64,000 nucleotides of DNA from Xanthomonas chitinilytica (GTDB lineage Bacteria; Pseudomonadota; Gammaproteobacteria; Xanthomonadales; Xanthomonadaceae): contig NZ_JAPCHY010000013.1 of NCBI RefSeq assembly GCF_026107455.2, forward strand, positions 62,001 to 126,000, in the 5' to 3' direction. The notes under the pieces are model-generated. The model ran no database searches. It was not told where the DNA came from and worked only from the letters and a program-made list of their open reading frames with translations. Shown piece after piece: positions 18,646 through 27,592 of the stretch. How positions within the stretch are numbered: the stretch's first letter is position 1; every line of letters starts with the position of its first letter. The position numbers were made by a program, and so were the translations under genes.

Positions 18646-19971
18646 GTGGCGGAATTACAGGTCTGGATGAACGGCGTGGAGGTCGCTTCCTGGGAGGAAG
18701 GCCCCCACACGACCTCGCGGCTGACATACCTCCCCTCGTGGCTGGAATCCCCGCTGCCACGCCCGCTGTCGCTGTCGCTGCCGCTCCTGCCGGCAGGCGA
18801 AAGCCACCGCGGACAGGTCGTTGCCGATTATTTCGACAATCTCCTGCCGGACAACGACAGCATCCGCAATCGCATCCGCGACCGGTTCGGCACGCGATCC
18901 ACCGGGACTTTCGACCTGCTGCAGGCCATAGGGCGCGATTGCGTCGGCGCCGTCCAGCTATTGCCCAAGGGCGTGGTTCCCGACGATGTGCACAGCATCC
19001 GGTACCGTGCCCTGACCGACGCGGAAGTCGCAGACCTGCTGCGCGGCGTCACTGCGACTCCCATGCCCGGAACCACTGCCCGCCGGACGGAGGAGTTCCG
19101 CATTTCCATCGCCGGCGCGCAGGAAAAGACGGGCCTGCTCAGGCATCGGGGACAATGGTGCATCCCGGCCGGCAGTACCCCCAGTACGCATATCTTCAAG
19201 CTGCCGCTGGGGCTCGTCGGCAACATGCGCGCGGACATGCACCAGTCGGTGGAGAACGAGTGGTTGTGCATGCAACTGCTGGGGGCGTTCGGTATCCCGG
19301 TGGCGAACACCAGCATGGGTCGCTTCGAGGACCAGCGCGCCCTGATCGTGGAGCGATTCGATCGCCGGCTGGCCCGGGACGGCCGGTGGTGGTTGCGCCT
19401 TCCGCAGGAAGACATGTGCCAGGTCTTCGGGCTGCCCGCATCGAAGAAGTACGAAAGCGACGGCGGTCCCGGCATCGTGCGGATCATGGAGCTGTTGCGG
19501 CAATCCGAACGGACCGAGGACCGCGCGATCTTCTTCAAGACCCAGCTCCTGTTCTGGATGCTGGCGGCGACCGACGGGCACGCCAAGAACTTCAGCCTGC
19601 ACATCGAGCCGGCCGGGCGCTTTCGCCTGACGCCGATCTACGACGTGTTGTCCGTCTACCCGATTCTGGGACGAGGGCCACAGCAGCTGAGTCCGTTCAG
19701 TGCACAACTCGCCATGTCGGTCCTCGGGAAAAACCGCCACCGCCGGTTGCAGCGCATACGCCGCCGTCACTGGAACGAGACCGCGCGCATCTGCGGGATC
19801 GCGGCCGGTGCCGAGCCCTGGATCGGCGAACTGCTGGACAAGGTGGAGCCGGCCATCGCCAGCGTGCAGCCGACGCTGCCCCCCGACTTTCCCGACCACG
19901 TCGCCGAATCCATATTCACCGGACTGCGAAGGGCCCGGGACCGCATCGCGGCGATGCCGGTCGACGCCTGA
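18646..19971 (+). CDS. hipA: HipA-type serine/threonine kinase toxin
   Basis: This is a 441-residue HipA kinase. It has an N-terminal subdomain with YFDNLLPDND (62-71), the loop SIAGAQEKTGLL (154-165, matching the autophosphorylated serine loop of E. coli HipA), and GSTPSTHIFKLP. The catalytic ATDGHAKNFSLH has Asp310, and the metal-binding YDVLS is at 332-336. HipA phosphorylates glutamyl-tRNA synthetase in E. coli, causing growth arrest and persistence. All key residues are present, so it looks active. I prefer GTG 18646 over GTG 18637 because CTGGAG at 18632 is then properly spaced. The gene converges with the methyltransferase gene. Confidence 0.92.
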   Translation: MAELQVWMNGVEVASWEEGPHTTSRLTYLPSWLESPLPRPLSLSLPLLPAGESHRGQVVADYFDNLLPDNDSIRNRIRDRFGTRSTGTFDLLQAIGRDCVGAVQLLPKGVVPDDVHSIRYRALTDAEVADLLRGVTATPMPGTTARRTEEFRISIAGAQEKTGLLRHRGQWCIPAGSTPSTHIFKLPLGLVGNMRADMHQSVENEWLCMQLLGAFGIPVANTSMGRFEDQRALIVERFDRRLARDGRWWLRLPQEDMCQVFGLPASKKYESDGGPGIVRIMELLRQSERTEDRAIFFKTQLLFWMLAATDGHAKNFSLHIEPAGRFRLTPIYDVLSVYPILGRGPQQLSPFSAQLAMSVLGKNRHRRLQRIRRRHWNETARICGIAAGAEPWIGELLDKVEPAIASVQPTLPPDFPDHVAESIFTGLRRARDRIAAMPVDA

Positions 19972-19974
19972 TAA

Positions 19975-20592
19975 GTTCCGCCGCCACACCAGCAAGCGAT
20001 TGTTGGCCGGCATCGCCACGTCGTCGCGCAGCGCGAAACCCTGTTCCCGTGCCAGCGCATCGACCGCTTCGAAGTCGCGGATGGCCGATGCGGGATCGCG
20101 CGCCTTCAACCAGGCGTCGAACTGGCGGTTGCTGTCGCTGGTGTGGCGGCCGCCGTAGTTGAACGGTCCGTAGACGCACAGCAATGCCTCGGGCGCCAGC
20201 ACCTGCGGCAGGCCGGCGAACAGCGCCTGCACGTGCATCCAGCTCATGATGTGCAGGGTGTTGGCGGAGAACACCGCGTCGTAGCGGCCGGCAGCGACCG
20301 GCAACGGCGCCAGCCCCGGCCGCGGTTGCAGCACCGCCTGCAATGGCAGCGGCGACGGCGTGTTCGGCAATGCCGCCTCTGCGATCCATTGCGCGATGCC
20401 GGGCAGGCAATCCGGATGATCGCTGGCCTGCCAATTCAGCCATGGCATCGCCGCGGCGAAATGCACCGCATGCTGGCCGCTGCCGCTGCCGATCTCCAGC
20501 ACCAGGCGGGCCCCGGCCAGCTGCCGCCGCAGCACCGCCAGGATCGGCCCGCGGTTGCGCTCGCAGGCCTCGGAATGACGTTTGTCGCTCAT
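19975..20592 (-). CDS. DUF938 SAM-dependent methyltransferase, native stop missing
   Basis: Residues 1-206 form a complete DUF938 methyltransferase: ACERNRGPILAVL near the start, SAM-binding VLEIGSGSGQHAVHFA (31-46), FSANTLHIMSW, VYGPFNYGGRHTSDSN, and the family's usual last motif MPANNRLLVWRR. Family members normally end there. Here no stop follows and the frame runs on, antisense through hipA, to 18958 (544 codons in all). The family part ends four bases from the hipA stop. I list only the domain. The extension is probably an accident of hipBA arriving next to it. The ATG at 20592 is well supported. Confidence 0.8.
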
Positions 20593-20737
20593 CGGGAACC
20601 ACCGTGGGATGGCACCGATTGTGCCCGCAAGCGACCATGACCGCAGTCACTTGCATGCACCGGCGGCAACGCCGACAGTCGGGGATCGTCCATCGCAGCG
20701 CGCGCAAGGCCGCTGCCAACAACGGGGGTCGTCCGCT

Positions 20738-22366
20738 GTGCAACGCCGTGAGTTCCTGACGCTTTCCGGCCTGGGTCTGGCCGGGCTGATGCTGCCGCAT
20801 TCGCGCCTGATCGCCGCCGAGGAACTGCTGGCGCCCGCCGACGTGGCCGGCAAGAAGGCACTGGCCGATGCCGCGCTGGCTGCCGCGCGCCAGGCCGGCG
20901 CCAGCTACTGCGACGTGCGTATCGGCCGCTACCTCAACCAGGCCATCGTCACCCGCGAGGACAAGGTCCAGAACGTCGCCAACAGCGAATCGGCCGGCGT
21001 CGGCGTCCGCGTGATCGTCGACGGTGCCTGGGGCTTCGCCGCCACCCATCGTCCGGCCACCGACGCGGTGGTCGCTGCCGTCGCCCAGGCCGTGGCCATC
21101 GCCCGCGCCAACGCCAAGATCCAGACCCGGCCGGTGCAGCTGGCGCCGGTCGCCGGCACCGGCGAGGTGTCGTGGAAGACGCCGATCCGCAAGAACGCGA
21201 TGGCGATACCGGTCAAGGACAAGGTCGAGCTGCTGCTGGCGGTCAACGCCGCGGCGCTCGACGCCGGCGCCGACTTCATCAACTCGCAGCTGTTCCTGGT
21301 CAACGAGCAGAAGTACTTCGCCTCCTCCGACGGTTCCTGGATCGACCAGGACGTGCACCGGATCTGGCTGCCGTTCACCGCCACCGCCATCGACAAGGCC
21401 AGCGGCAAGTTCCGCACCCGCGCCGGGTTGGCGGCGCCGATGGGCATGGGCTGGGAGTTCCTCGATGCCGACCCGGCGGGCCGCTACGAACTGCCCGGCG
21501 GCGTGATCGGCTATGGCCGTTCCTACGACCCGGTCGCCGATGCGGTCGCCGCGGCGAAGCAGGCGCGCGAGAAGCTCGCCGCACCATCGGTCAAGCCGGG
21601 CAAGTACGACCTGGTGCTGGACCCGTCCAACCTGTTCCTGACCATCCACGAGAACGTCGGCCACCCGTTGGAGCTGGATCGCGTGCTCGGCTACGAGGCC
21701 AACTACGCCGGCACCAGCTTCGCCACCCTGGACAAGCGCGACGCCGGCTTCCAGTGGGGCAGCGGGATCGTCAACTTCTTCGCCGACAAGACCCAGCCCG
21801 GCAGCCTGGGCGCGGTCGGCTACGACGACGAGGGCGTGAAGACGCGGCGCTGGGACCTGGTCAAGGACGGCATCCTGGTCAACTACCAGGCCACCCGCGA
21901 CGAGGTGCACATCCTCGGCGAGGACGCCTCGCACGGCTGCAGCTACGCCGATTCGTGGTCCAGCGTGCAGTTCCAGCGCATGGCCAACGTCTCGCTGGCG
22001 CCGGGCAAGGCGCCGCTGACCCCGGCGCAGATGATCAAGGACGTGGAGAACGGCATCTACATCCATGGCCGCGGCTCGTACTCGATCGACCAGCAGCGCT
22101 ACAACGCCCAGTTCGGCGGGCAGCTGTACTACCAGATCAGGAATGGCGAGATCGCCGGCATGGTCGAGGACGCCGCCTACCAGATCCGCACGCCGGAGTT
22201 CTGGAACGCCTGCAGCGCGATCTGCGACGAGCGCGATTTCCGCCTCGGCGGCTCGTTCTTCGACGGCAAGGGCCAGCCGGCGCAGGTGTCGGCGGTCTCG
22301 CACGGCTCGGCCACCACCCGCTTCGACGGCATCAACATCATCAACACCGCACGCAGCCTGGGCTGA
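20738..22366 (+). CDS. TldD-like metalloprotease with Tat signal (first copy)
   Basis: This is a 542-residue TldD/PmbA-family protein. The start is GTG 20738, giving VQRREFLTLSGLGLAGLMLP, a twin-arginine signal that exports folded protein. The zinc motif HENVGH (HExxxH, 304-309) is intact, followed by PLELDRVLGYEANYAG, as in active TldD. TldD/TldE cleave peptides such as microcin B17 precursor and CcdA in E. coli, where they are cytoplasmic. Export is unlike that model. It heads the large plus-strand cluster. A close paralogue follows after a REP element. Confidence 0.9.
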   Translation: MQRREFLTLSGLGLAGLMLPHSRLIAAEELLAPADVAGKKALADAALAAARQAGASYCDVRIGRYLNQAIVTREDKVQNVANSESAGVGVRVIVDGAWGFAATHRPATDAVVAAVAQAVAIARANAKIQTRPVQLAPVAGTGEVSWKTPIRKNAMAIPVKDKVELLLAVNAAALDAGADFINSQLFLVNEQKYFASSDGSWIDQDVHRIWLPFTATAIDKASGKFRTRAGLAAPMGMGWEFLDADPAGRYELPGGVIGYGRSYDPVADAVAAAKQAREKLAAPSVKPGKYDLVLDPSNLFLTIHENVGHPLELDRVLGYEANYAGTSFATLDKRDAGFQWGSGIVNFFADKTQPGSLGAVGYDDEGVKTRRWDLVKDGILVNYQATRDEVHILGEDASHGCSYADSWSSVQFQRMANVSLAPGKAPLTPAQMIKDVENGIYIHGRGSYSIDQQRYNAQFGGQLYYQIRNGEIAGMVEDAAYQIRTPEFWNACSAICDERDFRLGGSFFDGKGQPAQVSAVSHGSATTRFDGINIINTARSLG

Positions 22367-22383
22367 CCCGCCCCCAAGGCACT

Positions 22384-22466
22384 TGTAGGAGCGACGTCAG
22401 TCGCGACGCTTTTTTGCTTTATCCCCACCGGCAGGCAAAAGCGTCGCGACTGACGTCGCTCCTACA
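22384..22466. repeat. REP pair between the two tldD-like genes
   Basis: TGTAGGAGCGACGTCAGTCG...GACGC begins at 22384, and its reverse complement ends at 22466. They form a long stem around a loop with TTTATCCCCACCGG. It shares its core with the elements at 0.4 and 52.0 kb. It lies 18 bases after the first tldD-like stop and might attenuate transcription into the second copy. Confidence 0.9.
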
Positions 22467-22625
22467 GTCTCGATATTCGGGCATTCCGTCGCGTTTCTAT
22501 GCCTAAAGTCATTTGACGCTGGATCGACACCGCCGCAAGAATCGGGAAGTTCGCAAAGCACCGCGGAATCCTCGCCGTTTCCTGCCCCTTGCCCGCCCGC
22601 GGGCATTGCCATGTGGAGAGCTGCC

Positions 22626-24260
22626 TTGCAAAGACGTGACTTCCTCGCCCTGACCGGGCTCACCGCGGGCGGCCTGCTGGTGCCGTCGTTCTTCGGCAGG
22701 GCGATCGCCGCCGAGCAGCTGCAGACGGTGCTCGACCCGGCACTGAAGAAGACCCTGGCCGATACCGCCCTGACCGCCGCGCGCCAGGCCGGCGCCAGCT
22801 ACTGCGACGTGCGCATCGGCCGCTACCTGCGCCAGTTCGTGATCACCCGCGAAGACAAGGTGCAGAACGTGGTGAACACCGAATCCACCGGCGCCGGCAT
22901 CCGCGTGATCGTCGACGGTGCGTGGGGCTTCGCCGCCACCAACGAGCTCAGCAGTGCCGGCGTGGTCAAGGCCGCGCAGCAGGCCGCCGCCATCGCCCGC
23001 GCCAACGCGAAGATCCAGACCGAGCCGGTGCGGCTGGCCAAGGCGCCGGGATACGGCGAGGTGTCATGGAAGACGCCGATCCGCAAGAACGCGATGGCGG
23101 TGCCGCTCAAGGACAAGGCCGACCTGCTGCTGGGCGTCAACGCCGCGGCGATCAACGCCGGGGCCAGCTTCGTCAACTCGATGCTGTTCCTGGTCAACGA
23201 GCAGAAGTACTTCGCCTCCACCGACGGTTCCTACATCGACCAGGACGTGCACCGCATCTGGGCGCCGATGACGGTCACCGCGATCGACAAGGCCACCGGC
23301 AAGTTCCGCACCCGCGACGGCCTGTCGGCGCCGATGGGGCTGGGCTTCGAGTACCTGGACGGCGACAGCGCCGGCAAGGTGGTCACCCCCAACGGCGTGG
23401 TCAACTACAGCTCGTCCTACGACATGACCGAAGACGCCATCGCCGCAGCCCGGCAGGCACAGGAGAAGCTCAAGGCACCTTCCGTGAAGCCGGGCAAGTA
23501 CGACCTGGTGCTGGACCCGTCGCACACCTGGCTGACCATCCACGAATCGGTCGGCCACCCGCTGGAGCTGGACCGCGTGCTCGGCTACGAGGCCAACTAC
23601 GCCGGCACCAGCTTCGCCACCCTGGACAAGCGCGAGCAGCAGTTCCAGTACGGCAGCGAACACGTCAACATCTTCGCCGACAAGACCCAGCCCGGCAGCC
23701 TCGGCGCGGTCGCCTACGACGACGAAGGCGTCAAGTGCAAGCGCTGGGACCTGATCCGCGAAGGCAAGCTGGTGGACTACCAGACCATCCGCGACCAGGC
23801 GCACATCCTCGGCAAGACCGAGTCCGACGGCTGCTGCTACGCCGACTCGTGGTCCAGCGTGCAGTTCCAGCGCATGGCCAACGTCTCGCTGGCGCCGGGC
23901 AAGGCCCCGCTGAGCGTGGCCGACCTGATCAAGGACGTGGAGAACGGCATCTACATCATCGGCGACGGCTCGTTCTCGATCGACCAGCAGCGCTACAACG
24001 CCCAGTTCGGCGGCCAGCTGTTCTACGAGATCAAGGACGGCAAGATCACCGGCATGCTCGAGGACGTGGCCTACCAGATCCGCACCCCGGAGTTCTGGAA
24101 CGCCTGCGTGGCCGTGGCCGACGAGCGCGACTACCGCCTGGGCGGCTCGTTCTTCGACGGCAAGGGCCAGCCGGGCCAGGTCTCGGCGGTCTCGCACGGT
24201 TCGTCCACCGCCCGTTTCAACGGCATCAACGTCATCAACACCGCCCGCAGCCTCGGCTGA
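22626..24260 (+). CDS. TldD-like metalloprotease with Tat signal (second copy)
   Basis: This 544-residue protein is visibly a close paralogue of the preceding one along its whole length. The zinc motif is HESVGH (306-311). The twin-arginine signal is QRRDFLALTGLTAGGLLVP. I chose TTG 22626 because GGAGAG lies 6 bases upstream and the product aligns with the first copy's start. ATG 22611 would add five residues. The two proteins may form a heteromer or duplicate a function. The TldE-like gene follows after a short repeat. Confidence 0.9.
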   Translation: MQRRDFLALTGLTAGGLLVPSFFGRAIAAEQLQTVLDPALKKTLADTALTAARQAGASYCDVRIGRYLRQFVITREDKVQNVVNTESTGAGIRVIVDGAWGFAATNELSSAGVVKAAQQAAAIARANAKIQTEPVRLAKAPGYGEVSWKTPIRKNAMAVPLKDKADLLLGVNAAAINAGASFVNSMLFLVNEQKYFASTDGSYIDQDVHRIWAPMTVTAIDKATGKFRTRDGLSAPMGLGFEYLDGDSAGKVVTPNGVVNYSSSYDMTEDAIAAARQAQEKLKAPSVKPGKYDLVLDPSHTWLTIHESVGHPLELDRVLGYEANYAGTSFATLDKREQQFQYGSEHVNIFADKTQPGSLGAVAYDDEGVKCKRWDLIREGKLVDYQTIRDQAHILGKTESDGCCYADSWSSVQFQRMANVSLAPGKAPLSVADLIKDVENGIYIIGDGSFSIDQQRYNAQFGGQLFYEIKDGKITGMLEDVAYQIRTPEFWNACVAVADERDYRLGGSFFDGKGQPGQVSAVSHGSSTARFNGINVINTARSLG

Positions 24261-24265
24261 TACCT

Positions 24266-24344
24266 GTAGAGCCGGGCCCGCCCGGCTGCTTCGGACCGTG
24301 TTCGCCAATACAAAGACAGAGCAGCGGGGCAAGCCCCGCTCTAC
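24266..24344. repeat. GTAGAGC-type inverted repeat
   Basis: GTAGAGCCGGGC at 24266 pairs with GCCCCGCTCTAC ending at 24344. Inside lies a second hairpin, GCGGGGCAAGCCCCGC. It is a repeat type different from the GTAGGAGCGACGTC one. It sits between the second tldD-like gene and the tldE-like gene, ending 15 bases before the ATG, so it may affect translation of the latter. Confidence 0.75.
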
Positions 24345-24359
24345 CGGGAGAACCACCTC

Positions 24360-25694
24360 ATGAGCATCTTCACCGAACAGGAAGCCAAGGCCATCCTGGA
24401 CAAGGTCATCGCGCTGTCCAAGGCCGATGAATGCACCGCCACGCTGGCCGGCTCGGTCGACGGCAACATCCGCTTCGCGCTGAACAACGTTTCCACCAGC
24501 GGCATCGTCAGCAACGCCGAACTGGCCGTGCAGGTGGCCTTCGGCAAGCGCGTGGGCACCGCCTCGATCAACGAGTTCGACGACGCCTCGCTCGAGCGCG
24601 TGGTGCGCCGCGCCGAGGACCTGGCGCGGCTGGCGCCGGAGAACCCGGAATTCATGCCGGCCATCGGCAAGCAGACCTACCGCGCCAGCCCGACCTTCAG
24701 CGCATCCACCGCCGCCATCGACCCGGACTTCCGCGCCAAGGTGGCGGCCGACTCGATCGGCCCCTGCCGCGACAAGGGCCTGATCGCCGCCGGCTTCCTC
24801 GACGACGGCCACAGCTTCTTCGCCACCGCCAACAGCAACGGCAACTTCGGCTACCAGAAGTCCACCAACTTCAACTACACCTGCACCGTGCGCACCGAGG
24901 ACGGCCGCGGTTCGGGCTGGGTCGGCCGCAACCTGAAGGACGCATCCGAGTTCGACGCCGGCGACGACATCCAGGTGGCGATGCGCAAGGCCACCGAGTC
25001 GGCCGAGGCCAAGGCACTGGAGCCGGGCAAGTACACGGTGATCCTGGAGCCGGCCGCGGCCGCCGGCCTGATCAGCTTCATGATGCGGTTCTTCGATGCC
25101 CGCTCCGCCGACGAGGGCCGCAGCTTCCTGTCGAAGAAGGGCGGCGGCAACAAGCTCGGCGAACAGGTGTACGACCCGCGCGTGAACCTCATCGCCGACC
25201 CCTGGCACCCGGAGGCGCCGGTGCTGCCGTGGGACGGCGAGGGCCTGCCGCGCGAGCGCCTGGCCATCATCGAGAACGGCAAGGTCGCCAACCTCGACTA
25301 TTCGCGCTACTGGGCGCAGAAGCAGGGCAAGACCGCCACCGCGCGGCCCGGCAACCTGCTGATGGCCGGCGGCGACAAGTCCACCGCCGAACTGGTGCGC
25401 GGCACCCAGAAGGGCATCCTGGTCACCCGCACCTGGTACATCCGCATGGTCGATCCGCAGACCGTGCTGCTGACCGGCCTGACCCGCGACGGCACCTTCT
25501 ACATCGAGAACGGCCAGATCAGGCACCCGGTGAAGAACTTCCGCTTCAACGAATCGCCGGTGATCATGCTCAACAACATCGACGAGCTGGGCAAGCCGGT
25601 GCGCGTGGCCGGCGACGAATCCAACTTCGTGATGATGATCCCGCCGATGCGGCTGCGCGATTTCACCTTCACCTCGTTGTCGGATGCGGTGTAG
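24360..25694 (+). CDS. TldE/PmbA-like partner without export signal
   Basis: This 444-residue TldE/PmbA-type protein has the family regions GTASINEFDDASLERVVRRA, LEPGKYTVILEPAAAAGL and LLMAGGDKSTAELVRGTQKG. It lacks the HExxxH motif, as expected of the non-catalytic subunit. The N-terminus MSIFTEQEAKAIL has no signal peptide of any kind, whereas both TldD-like neighbours have Tat signals. If they form a complex, this subunit must be carried along by a Tat-bearing partner or stay in the cytoplasm. A 13-bp stem hairpin follows the stop. Confidence 0.88.
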   Translation: MSIFTEQEAKAILDKVIALSKADECTATLAGSVDGNIRFALNNVSTSGIVSNAELAVQVAFGKRVGTASINEFDDASLERVVRRAEDLARLAPENPEFMPAIGKQTYRASPTFSASTAAIDPDFRAKVAADSIGPCRDKGLIAAGFLDDGHSFFATANSNGNFGYQKSTNFNYTCTVRTEDGRGSGWVGRNLKDASEFDAGDDIQVAMRKATESAEAKALEPGKYTVILEPAAAAGLISFMMRFFDARSADEGRSFLSKKGGGNKLGEQVYDPRVNLIADPWHPEAPVLPWDGEGLPRERLAIIENGKVANLDYSRYWAQKQGKTATARPGNLLMAGGDKSTAELVRGTQKGILVTRTWYIRMVDPQTVLLTGLTRDGTFYIENGQIRHPVKNFRFNESPVIMLNNIDELGKPVRVAGDESNFVMMIPPMRLRDFTFTSLSDAV

Positions 25695-25727
25695 CAATAC
25701 GGCGTTCCCGTTGCGCACGATCACTCC

Positions 25728-25755
25728 CCAGGGTTCTGCCTGCAGAACCCTGGGC
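25728..25755. terminator. Strong hairpin after the tldE-like gene
   Basis: CCCAGGGTTCTGC and GCAGAACCCTGGG form a perfect 13-bp stem with a 2-base loop. It lies 33 bases after the tldE-like stop. There is no T-run, so it may be a partial or processing signal rather than a full terminator, since the cluster continues downstream. Confidence 0.55.
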
Positions 25756-25841
25756 CCCGGCTCCGGGCTTTCCGGTTTCCCGCGGTTCTGCAGTGCCCTC
25801 TTCATCCAGGGGGGGGCTCCAACCCTGAAGCACACAGGTCC

Positions 25842-26558
25842 TTGTCCAGTCGTCAGCTAACGCGTGCAGATTTCCTGAAGCTGCTGCTCGGCAGCGCCGC
25901 CGCCGCCGCGTTGCCCTGGCCCGCGCGCGCGCAGGCCTCGCGCTACGACTTCTGGTTCACCCGCCTCAAATACGACTCCGGCGACTGGGACGTGGACGCG
26001 CGCATGCCGTCCAACCTGATCACCTCGCTGATCGACTACACCACGCTGCGCGTGGACCCCGACGAACACGTCGTCGCACTGGCCGACCCGAAGATGCTCG
26101 GCGCGCCGTTCTGCTACCTGGCCGGGCACAAGCTGGTGGAATTCAACCCGGACGAGCGCCGCAACTTCGAGCGCTACGTGCGCAACGGCGGTTTCGTCTT
26201 CGTCGACGACTGCAACCACGACATCGACGGCCTGTTCGCTACCTCGTTCGAGGCGCAGATGGCCTCGATCTTCGGCAGGGACGCGCTGAAGAAGCTGCCC
26301 AACGACCATGCCCTGTACCGCAGCTTCTTCCATTTCCCCGACGGCCCGCCGGCCACCGGCTTCGAGCTCAACGGCTGGGGCGACGACCTGGTCCACGACT
26401 ACCTCAAGGGCATCGCCATCGACGGCCGGCTGGGCGTGCTCTACAGCAACAAGGACTACGGCTGCGAATGGGACTACGACTGGCGCAACAAGCGCTTCCT
26501 GGCCGAGGACAACACGAAGTTCGGCGTGAACATCGTGATGTACGCGCTGACCCACTGA
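25842..26558 (+). CDS. DUF4159 protein with exported N-terminus
   Basis: The 238-residue protein starts at TTG 25842. The leader QLTRADFLKLLLGSAAAAALPWPARAQA looks like a Tat signal with only one arginine (TRADFLK), followed by an AQA cleavage site. The mature part has the DUF4159 features FTRLKYDSGDW, LADPKMLGAPFCYLAGH and GGFVFVDDCNHD, and ends with a conserved aromatic CEWDYDW segment. DUF4159 is often found with MoxR and BatA-like genes. The function is unknown. The MoxR gene starts 21 bases later. Confidence 0.85.
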   Translation: MSSRQLTRADFLKLLLGSAAAAALPWPARAQASRYDFWFTRLKYDSGDWDVDARMPSNLITSLIDYTTLRVDPDEHVVALADPKMLGAPFCYLAGHKLVEFNPDERRNFERYVRNGGFVFVDDCNHDIDGLFATSFEAQMASIFGRDALKKLPNDHALYRSFFHFPDGPPATGFELNGWGDDLVHDYLKGIAIDGRLGVLYSNKDYGCEWDYDWRNKRFLAEDNTKFGVNIVMYALTH

Positions 26559-26579
26559 CCTTCCCCCACAGGTGACCGC

Positions 26580-27572
26580 ATGAATGCCCCCATTTCCGAC
26601 GACCTCGATGCCCTGCTGCCGCGGCTGGGCGAGCTGCGCAGCGCGCTGGCCCAGGCCGTGGTCGGCCAGGCCGAGGTGGTCGAGCAGTTGCTGATCGGCC
26701 TGCTGGCCGGCGGCCACTGCCTGCTCGAAGGCGCGCCCGGGCTGGGCAAGACGCTGCTGGTGCGCTCGCTCGGGCAGGCGCTGGAACTGCAGTTCCGGCG
26801 CGTGCAGTTCACCCCGGACCTGATGCCCAGCGACATCCTCGGCACCGAACTGCTGGAGGAGGACCACGGCACCGGCCACCGCCATTTCCGCTTCCAGCAG
26901 GGCCCGGTGTTCACCAACCTGCTGCTGGCCGACGAGCTCAACCGCACCCCGCCCAAGACCCAGGCCGCGCTGCTGGAGGCGATGGCCGAGCGCACGGTGA
27001 GCTATGCCGGCACCACCTACCCGCTGCCGTCGCCGTTCTTCGTGCTGGCCACGCAGAATCCGATCGAACAGGCCGGCACCTATCCGCTGCCCGAGGCGCA
27101 GCTGGACCGCTTCCTGCTGCACGTGCGCGTGGGCTATCCCAGCGAACAGGAAGAGCAGGACATCCTGCTGCAAACCACCGGCAGCGGCGGCGGCACGGTG
27201 CCGCAGGTGATGGACGCCGATGCGGTGAAGACTCTGCAGGCCGCGGTGCGGCAGGTGCACGTCGGCCCCGACCTGCTCGCCTGGATCACCCGGCTGGTGC
27301 GCGCCAGCCGCCCCGGCGAAGCCGCGCCGCCGGCGATCAACCACTGGGTCAAGTGGGGCGCCGGTCCCCGTGCCGGGCAGTCGCTGGTGCTGGCGGCCAA
27401 GGCGCGCGCACTGCTGGCCGGGCGCTTTGCCGCCACCCGCGAGGACGTCGTCGCGCTGGCCGCGCCGGTGATGCGCCACCGCCTGCTGCTCTCGTTCAAC
27501 GCCGAAGCCGAACAGGCCTCGGCCGACGACGTGGTCGCCGCGCTGCTGGCCGCCGTGCCCTATCCGGCCTGA
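26580..27572 (+). CDS. MoxR-family AAA+ ATPase
   Basis: This is a 330-residue MoxR ATPase. Walker A is GAPGLGKT (51-58), Walker B is LLLADE (114-119), sensor 1 is in LATQNPIEQAGTYPLPEAQLDRF, and the C-terminal lid follows. MoxR proteins act as chaperones that assemble or activate complexes, usually with vWA-domain partners encoded beside them. The DUF58 and BatA-like genes immediately downstream fit this. ATG 26580 follows an AGGTGA site. Confidence 0.95.
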   Translation: MNAPISDDLDALLPRLGELRSALAQAVVGQAEVVEQLLIGLLAGGHCLLEGAPGLGKTLLVRSLGQALELQFRRVQFTPDLMPSDILGTELLEEDHGTGHRHFRFQQGPVFTNLLLADELNRTPPKTQAALLEAMAERTVSYAGTTYPLPSPFFVLATQNPIEQAGTYPLPEAQLDRFLLHVRVGYPSEQEEQDILLQTTGSGGGTVPQVMDADAVKTLQAAVRQVHVGPDLLAWITRLVRASRPGEAAPPAINHWVKWGAGPRAGQSLVLAAKARALLAGRFAATREDVVALAAPVMRHRLLLSFNAEAEQASADDVVAALLAAVPYPA

Positions 27573-27592
27573 GCGGACATCCGCCCTCCCTC

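Noticed and set aside
23064-25835. Long minus-strand frame opposite the tldD/tldE-like genes
   Set aside because: It lies antisense to recognisable proteases and carries low-information sequence.
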